10,207 bases of DNA from Podila epigama (taxonomy: Eukaryota > Mortierellomycota > Mortierellomycetes > Mortierellales > Mortierellaceae): positions 1 to 10,207 of the forward strand of contig JAAAVE010001105.1 of the NCBI GenBank assembly GCA_015679605.1. Reading direction: 5' to 3'. Under the pieces are notes generated by a model. It did no database searches. It was not told the DNA's origin and worked only from the letters and a program-made list of their open reading frames with translations. Made by a program: the position numbers and the translations under genes. Below, in pieces: positions 7,001 through 10,207 of the stretch. The first letter of the stretch is position 1; each line of letters begins with the position of its first letter.

Positions 7001-8165
7001 GTGCTGAAGTTGCTGCCATTGATGTTGCATTCAACATAGAAAGGTCTGATGAAAAGGTTGCAAGGTCACCGCGGAAGATGGAATCGGTCGGTGTAGGTAG
7101 AGAAGAGGACGTGTCTAGAATTGTGCTGGATATGTTGAACATGGAGTTGCTTCCTGTCATGGAAATACTCATCCGCGCTTGACCATTACTTGAAGGATTT
7201 GTATTCCTGACACCATTGGTACCGTTATTGTTGTTAGTGTTGATGTTATCGTTATTATTGCTGCTGTTGGCGGGATGTTGCCGCCTCATAGCACCAGAGG
7301 TGCTGGTTCGTCTCTGCGAAGGATTCTTTGGTGAATCTGTAGAATTACCAGGGGGCTTGCTGCAGTCGCCGCTACCGTTAAGGAGATGCTGTTGTTCCGT
7401 TGAGGAGAGGATGGCGTTGCTTGTGGCCGATTTGACGAGACCGGCACTGGTAGGTGGGGATATCACCTGCGCCAGACTGGAACGTCTCGACAAGTTAGGG
7501 ATCTTACAGTTGGCGGGCGGTGTGTTGCATTGGACACAATCGTGATGGCTTGCATCCGTTCCTGTTGAACGCGACCGATGTTGCTGTGAAGATTGGTGTG
7601 GATGGAATGCGTACGGATGTGCAGACGATGGCGATGGATGGTGCATGAAGGGTGAAGATGGACTGGCGAGACTGAGATTGTGGAAGGCGGTACTCACTGG
7701 AGTGGTCAATGAATTGTTGCTGTTGCCTAGCTCCTGAGTGCCGTTAGACCCGTTGCCTAGGCTAATATCTGTTATAATGAAGAGATCCTTTAGCTGGGAT
7801 CGTTTGTTTGGGGTGGTAGATGTGGTTGAGGTGCAGACTGACATGTTGGCCTGCAGTGATGGAGATTGGACTGGTGAAGAAGAAAAAGTCAAGTCTGGCG
7901 TCGCGATGGAATCAAAGAGTTTCGACGACTTTCTGACCACACCTTTCGGTTGCTGTGGTTGCTGCTTGGTACTCCCTTGTGTGTTTCTGCTGCTGTTGTT
8001 GGATGCTGGCTGAGGTAGCCCAAGGTTATCAAAAGTGAGGTCCATGGCAGTGTCCATGGGCTCATCATGCATGTGTGTGAATTTGTTGCTGCCACCAGAG
8101 CCGTAGTATGAGGGACTCGCCTGTGCAGCGTTCGAGGGTGTCTTTCCGTGATGGGACGAAAGCAT
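4023..8165 (-). CDS. Large Ser/Asn/Gln-rich, mostly disordered protein, putative regulator
   Basis: One open frame of 1380 codons with no intron. ATG at 8165-8163 is the first in frame after a stop 32 codons upstream (8261-8259), so the start is well fixed. I do not recognise the family. Most of the chain is low-complexity Ser/Thr/Asn/Gln/Pro/Ala. Ordered-looking parts are residues 120-137 (KRSQLKDLFIITD), 579-655 (aromatic, hydrophobic, three Cys), 1050-1065 (WPNWFDLNQLEQDV) and 1268-1348 near the C-terminus (SGWYRS, TTTCWYDVEQL). A basic NLS-like patch lies at 488-497. RRxS sites put Ser at 230, 288, 491, 499, 760 and 774. The motif [MP]DL[TS]F occurs at 41, 90 and 448. Asn tracts lie at 300-323 and 970-1007; Gln tracts at 470-476 and 532-563. 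No zinc finger, homeodomain, bZIP, kinase or membrane segment is visible. This composition suits a nuclear transcriptional or signalling regulator, but that is inference. It converges on the thiolase gene. Confidence 0.88.
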   Translation of the reverse strand: MLSSHHGKTPSNAAQASPSYYGSGGSNKFTHMHDEPMDTAMDLTFDNLGLPQPASNNSSRNTQGSTKQQPQQPKGVVRKSSKLFDSIATPDLTFSSSPVQSPSLQANMSVCTSTTSTTPNKRSQLKDLFIITDISLGNGSNGTQELGNSNNSLTTPVSTAFHNLSLASPSSPFMHHPSPSSAHPYAFHPHQSSQQHRSRSTGTDASHHDCVQCNTPPANCKIPNLSRRSSLAQVISPPTSAGLVKSATSNAILSSTEQQHLLNGSGDCSKPPGNSTDSPKNPSQRRTSTSGAMRRQHPANSSNNNDNINTNNNNGTNGVRNTNPSSNGQARMSISMTGSNSMFNISSTILDTSSSLPTPTDSIFRGDLATFSSDLSMLNATSMAATSAQLPPTPTDPYFSTGLHPFDALPSTSTPLGGSGVAQLPISTDTKAATIQYLQQLQQSMMFPDLSFAFHDQQQQGSPFPIDLLQQQQQQQRLQKGLGQAQPRRGSKKVKRRASAFALGAQATSSSLPPSSLPWNATASDDFYLLSQQQHQSSSSLPPVATNSLQQAQQQPQQKQQPQDSASKPHHGPAPCGNPDPLYEYLASPTVVPGLEIIGQDYYGNYVQILPICPETSCSMNQDPVYLNLLQAIYAHTIPFLDLAPGSQEESQRLFNGTPSAIATQSIQPPFKHLLPLSGQAPLESSRNGRHHSLVSSTTHVNINNKARSGSYDESSISAGPLTLSMSSPSIYQGGVGPSTGASSSASASGSSQKLHRRASLTSISSAPNSRRSSVISIASNNNHSILSSNNPARMKKNLPRTHPYKSTSSFSEDNTMVTEAILTQVGGVGSIGNSANNASVTDPRRKVAESMVHMDEAEYAAHYSKHQQSIQKSASNSSLRLAQTLATSLVRSSTGTIDPCSLMASSISASSTATATATVTTSTTVGGGMASASDSIAAADFIRALSECNGGMGDLGLSTEAKAFKNGMNNNINNSNRSNSCNNGLISDNNNINKNINNNNSEIINNRTDDRSHTGLSLAEQQELVTLENLMMMDSTTAAAVQAAASATVWPNWFDLNQLEQDVCDSASAAPREFEGLRASSLSLAVPAASSSSLSSGMAPANTMDTTASMDTQSGGAMPLSTSSHSLASFGADAGQHQTTQLLLSSSTNLAMLDDTCTSLDQNAGSSSNTAVTDNGDGRTLASSSVNHANSTSQILVFDQHQQKKPTTTQDDGDEAMELAMSPSASSTMMHSPATQSSPMVSQGESTLTSSSSSINDLALPYSSSLLTVLPFSAQHSHPIFPTRGSRRSGWYRSKSVASQGLSEITGVDYTTTCWYDVEQLQTVVRDSISFQEALKSSKSLEDLTEPTVADSTTPTTSSTPPSSPSSSTTLPEQILLSP
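5145..5264 (-). repeat. Asn-codon-rich tract (residues 968-1007 of the large protein)
   Basis: Runs of AAC/AAT/ATT-type codons on the minus strand (GTT/ATT/GAT on the plus strand) encode a segment in which 20 of residues 970-1007 are Asn. The tract is imperfect, with Ile, Ser, Lys and Asp interruptions, which indicates old rather than recent triplet expansion. Such tracts are prion-like in composition. Confidence 0.75.
6738..6758 (-). repeat. CAG/CAA triplet tract encoding Gln7
   Basis: Seven consecutive Gln codons (residues 470-476), mixed CAG and CAA. It sits between a hydrophobic PDLSFAF segment and the basic NLS-like patch of the large protein. Additional Gln-rich sequence lies at residues 532-563 (6477-6572). 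Confidence 0.8.
7197..7268 (-). repeat. Asn-rich tract (residues 300-323 of the large protein)
   Basis: A second imperfect AAC/AAT codon cluster in the N-terminal third of the large protein, including four Asn in a row at 311-314. It is surrounded by Ser/Thr-rich disorder. Confidence 0.7.
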
Positions 8166-8400
8166 AGTTAGCAGTTTTGTCTGAGGTTGAAGTTTGAATG
8201 TGAAGATGAAGTTGAAGTGAGGGATAGGAAAAGGTAGTGAAAGATGAGATTGAACGTGTCAACCTGTCTATGAGGAGAGGTCTAGGAGAAATTGAAGATG
8301 CACAAGGTGGGGGTAAGTCATACATGCCAAAAGTAGGTTGATACGATTGCTTTGCAAATAAAAATATAGGAACGATGCATTACTTTTTAATTCTTGTGTT
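8166..8400 (-). promoter_or_regulatory. Presumed leader and core promoter of the large minus-strand gene
   Basis: Read on the minus strand, the roughly 90 bases before the ATG are C/T-rich with few G residues, like the leaders of the other genes here. An A/T-rich TATATTTTTAT element lies at about 8358-8368, some 195 bases before the ATG, and could serve as a weak TATA box. An ATG at 8325 opens an 86-codon frame that overlaps the main start, so the transcription start site decides whether it is translated. No decisive initiator sequence is visible. Confidence 0.35.
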
Positions 8401-8689
8401 TTTTTTTAAAAACTTGCAATGCTAACCGTTCAATGGTTCAAGGGGGTCATTAACGAGCAGCGAGTGGCGAAACAATGTATCAATGTATGAATGAGTCGGC
8501 TAGAGATGAGTGATGTGAGTGAAGGAGTGAAGGTTGACAAAGATGTTGTTGTGTGAGGAGAATGTGTGGAGAGTCGAGCTGGTGGAGCAAATGAAGTTGT
8601 GAATATGTGTGTAGGGAAGAAAGGTTTATCTATTTGTTGTTTTTATGCCAACAGTCGACACTAGCGTAACAGCAATTGAGGAGACAAAT

Positions 8690-8731
8690 GAAAGAAAGAG
8701 AAGAAAGAAAAGAAAGAGAAGAGAAGAAATG
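8690..8731 (+). repeat. 42-base pure purine tract (GA/GAAA-rich)
   Basis: Only A and G occur over 42 bases, mostly as GAAA and GAGAA units, and purine-rich sequence continues past 8732. Polypurine-polypyrimidine tracts in promoters can be nucleosome-poor or triplex-prone. Here the tract lies about 530 bases before the start codon of the large minus-strand gene. Confidence 0.75.
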
Positions 8732-8889
8732 AAAAGAAGAAATATGAGATATGAAAGACAAAAAGACAAAAGATGATAATACAGATTATGATAGATAGGA
8801 CGGGTGGTGGCTCTAAAGATGATCCATCCATGGTCAATGTCAAGGCCAGGTCAAACTGGGGTCAGGGCGGACGGATTACATTGGCGAGC

Positions 8890-8933
8890 ATGGATGGGTG
8901 AATGGATGAATGGATTGGATGGTTGGGATGGAT
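8890..8933 (+). repeat. Imperfect GGAT/ATGG tandem repeat
   Basis: Repeated TGGAT/GGATG units with small variations (TGGATGGGTGAATGGATG and onward). A short related stretch occurs near 9328-9335. It has the character of a degenerate tetranucleotide microsatellite. Confidence 0.7.
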
Positions 8934-9900
8934 CATAGAACGATCTGTCCTCCCTCTGTCTATCTCTCTCTTTCACCCTCACCCCCCAACAAGAGTGACC
9001 ATGACCACCTTTTTCCACCTTCTACCTCCACCTTCTACTCTTTTCATATCCGCACTTTTCCCAGAAAATTAAAACGCATGGGACAAAGAAAGAGGACATA
9101 GAGGACCATCGTCATCACGATACCACGTCGATGCGAATATGGGTAAGTTTTTTTTTTTTTTTTTACGTTTTCCTATGGAGTGAAGTGTGCCTTTGTATGC
9201 AAAAACACAGAGAAAAAAAAAGAGAGCGAGTGGCACAGACAATCACTTGTGTTTGGGTCAAACGACAAGTCAAAGGTGTGAAGAAAGTATCAACACACGT
9301 TTGGAATCATGGAATCGAAATTGGTAGGATGGATGGCATTTCGAATCCTGGATAGCCACTGTTGTCCTCTTTGGGTGAGAGAGCACAAGCGCATCCCTTC
9401 CATCTATCCATTTTTTTTTTTTAATGCTCTGTTTCTGTCCATCCAGTTCCTTTTGTTCGTCAACCTAATTTGTCGTCTTGTTGCAGGGACAACTCCATCT
9501 TTACGCATGCCATGGCCTCCCGGCAACACCGCACATCGACAAGAGACTAAACTCACATGTCGCACCGTTGGACAAGCCAGAGAGACATACATGGTTCCTC
9601 CACAATTGCTCGTCACCACGTCATAGTTCCTACTTTCTTTTGTGCCTAGACTGTCAGTTCTTTTTGTACACGCTTTATTTTCTTTCGTTCTATTTTTCTT
9701 TGGTAAGCTTGGAGTCAAGATAATCATAATATATGGATTTCCCTTGCATAAATGATGGACACGAGAAATGCTAGGATACATTCGCCAGGAATGTGTACCA
9801 CAGCACCCAATAACCAATGTAAGTAAAGAGAGTAAACAGTGCATGTCCTTTACTTGGAGAACACAAAAACACAAAGAAAAGACAAGATGTATGTGGTGAT

Positions 9901-9943
9901 AGTGTGTGTGCGTGTGTGTGTTTGTGTGTGTGAATGTGTGTGT
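9901..9943 (+). repeat. (TG)n microsatellite
   Basis: Alternating TG over about 43 bases with single interruptions (CG at 9911, TT at 9921, AA at 9933). The sequence is potentially Z-DNA-forming and is probably variable in length between strains. Confidence 0.85.
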
Positions 9944-10073
9944 CAACGTGGGGGGTAGGTATCCAGAGCTTTCTCAGAGATGGAATGGCTGTTCCTTTTT
10001 TGCTGGTACTGTCGATCTCTCTTTTTTCACTCTATTTCCTTCTCTCTCTCTCTTTACATCGCATGTTGTTCTC

Positions 10074-10207
10074 ATGAGAGTTGAGATGGACGGTCTTTAC
10101 GCGATAGGAGTCTTTTGGAATATCCGTAACAACATCATAACCGCACGACAGTCCAGGTCAGGTAAGGTCGGGACCAACACACATATGCACATACACACAT
10201 ACATTCA
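10074..10207 (+). CDS. Possible first exon of a gene running off the right edge
   Basis: An ATG at 10074 (or in frame at 10086) opens a frame that has no stop before the window ends. A consensus donor, CAG|GTAAGG, sits at 10159-10167. If used, the exon would end at 10161 in phase 1 and encode about 29 residues containing GLYAIGVFWNIRN. A CT-rich tract (10014-10054) precedes the ATG, as in the other genes of this window. No family is recognisable in so short a piece, and the frame could be open by chance; the downstream sequence is not available. Confidence 0.2.
   Translation, partial: MRVEMDGLYAIGVFWNIRNNIITARQSRSGKVGTNTHMHIHTYI

Larger units (their letters stand above)
8401..10060. other. 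Long non-coding, microsatellite-rich region
   Basis: About 1.7 kb without a convincing gene. It contains a T8 tract (8401-8408), C/T-rich minus-strand sequence about 8510-8560, a purine tract, GGAT-type repeats, T-runs at 9148-9164 and 9411-9421, and a TG microsatellite. Open frames here (for instance 9404-9946 on the minus strand) owe much of their composition to these repeats. It lies upstream of the large minus-strand gene and possibly of a plus-strand gene at the right edge, so it may be a shared divergent promoter with long leaders. Confidence 0.55.

Noticed and set aside
7506-7538. CVQC-NTPPANC segment (residues 210-220) as a GATA-type or other zinc finger
   Set aside because: Only three Cys occur within 11 residues, and the second Cys pair, the TPxWRR core and the downstream basic region are all absent.
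8430-8450. GGTTCAA resembling a tRNA B box
   Set aside because: No matching A box, acceptor stem or cloverleaf could be drawn around it.
9404-9946. 180-codon minus-strand frame over the TG microsatellite
   Set aside because: Its N-terminus is only Thr-His repeats from the TG microsatellite and the rest has no protein-like pattern. It looks like a chance open frame.
1-10207. CRISPR arrays, insertion sequences, prophage or retroelement coding sequence
   Set aside because: No spaced direct repeats of CRISPR type and no transposase, integrase or reverse transcriptase motif were seen in any frame.

Overview
The window looks like nuclear DNA of a filamentous fungus, most likely an early-diverging one (Mucoromycota; a Mortierella-like organism is my best guess, from impression and not from a search). 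The reasons are short GT-AG introns (101-278 nt) with CTAAC branch-point motifs, pyrimidine-rich leaders before start codons, a small secreted ML-domain protein, a stand-alone SCPx-type thiolase, and a very long Ser/Asn/Gln-rich regulator-like protein. Nothing bacterial, viral or transposon-like is visible.

Layout. Positions 1-200 hold the promoter and leader of gene 1, with a TATA box at 75-82. Gene 1 (201-953, +, four exons) encodes a 146-residue secreted ML-domain lipid-binding protein. Positions 954-1852 are intergenic and end in short tandem repeats that form the pyrimidine-rich leader of gene 2. Gene 2 (1853-3818, +, four exons) encodes a 441-residue SCPx-type thiolase ending in a peroxisomal targeting tripeptide (ARL). 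Gene 3 (4023-8165, -) converges on gene 2, leaves only 204 bp between the stop codons, and is one uninterrupted 1380-codon reading frame for a mostly disordered, probably regulatory protein that I do not recognise. Positions 8166 to about 10060 are AT- and repeat-rich non-coding DNA with the presumed promoter of gene 3, several microsatellites and one weak spliced mini-ORF. From 10074 to the right edge a reading frame with a splice-donor motif may be the first exon of another gene.

How the genes fit together. Genes 1 and 2 both handle lipids: one is an extracellular or vacuolar lipid binder, the other a peroxisomal acyl-CoA thiolase. They have separate promoters and nothing shows joint regulation. 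Gene 3 has the composition of a transcriptional or signalling regulator: a basic NLS-like patch, six RRxS kinase-type sites, acidic-hydrophobic motifs and Q/N tracts. It has no DNA-binding domain that I can recognise. The least explained material is gene 3, with two ordered-looking islands in a disordered chain, and the near-perfect A/T inverted repeat fused to the thiolase stop codon.
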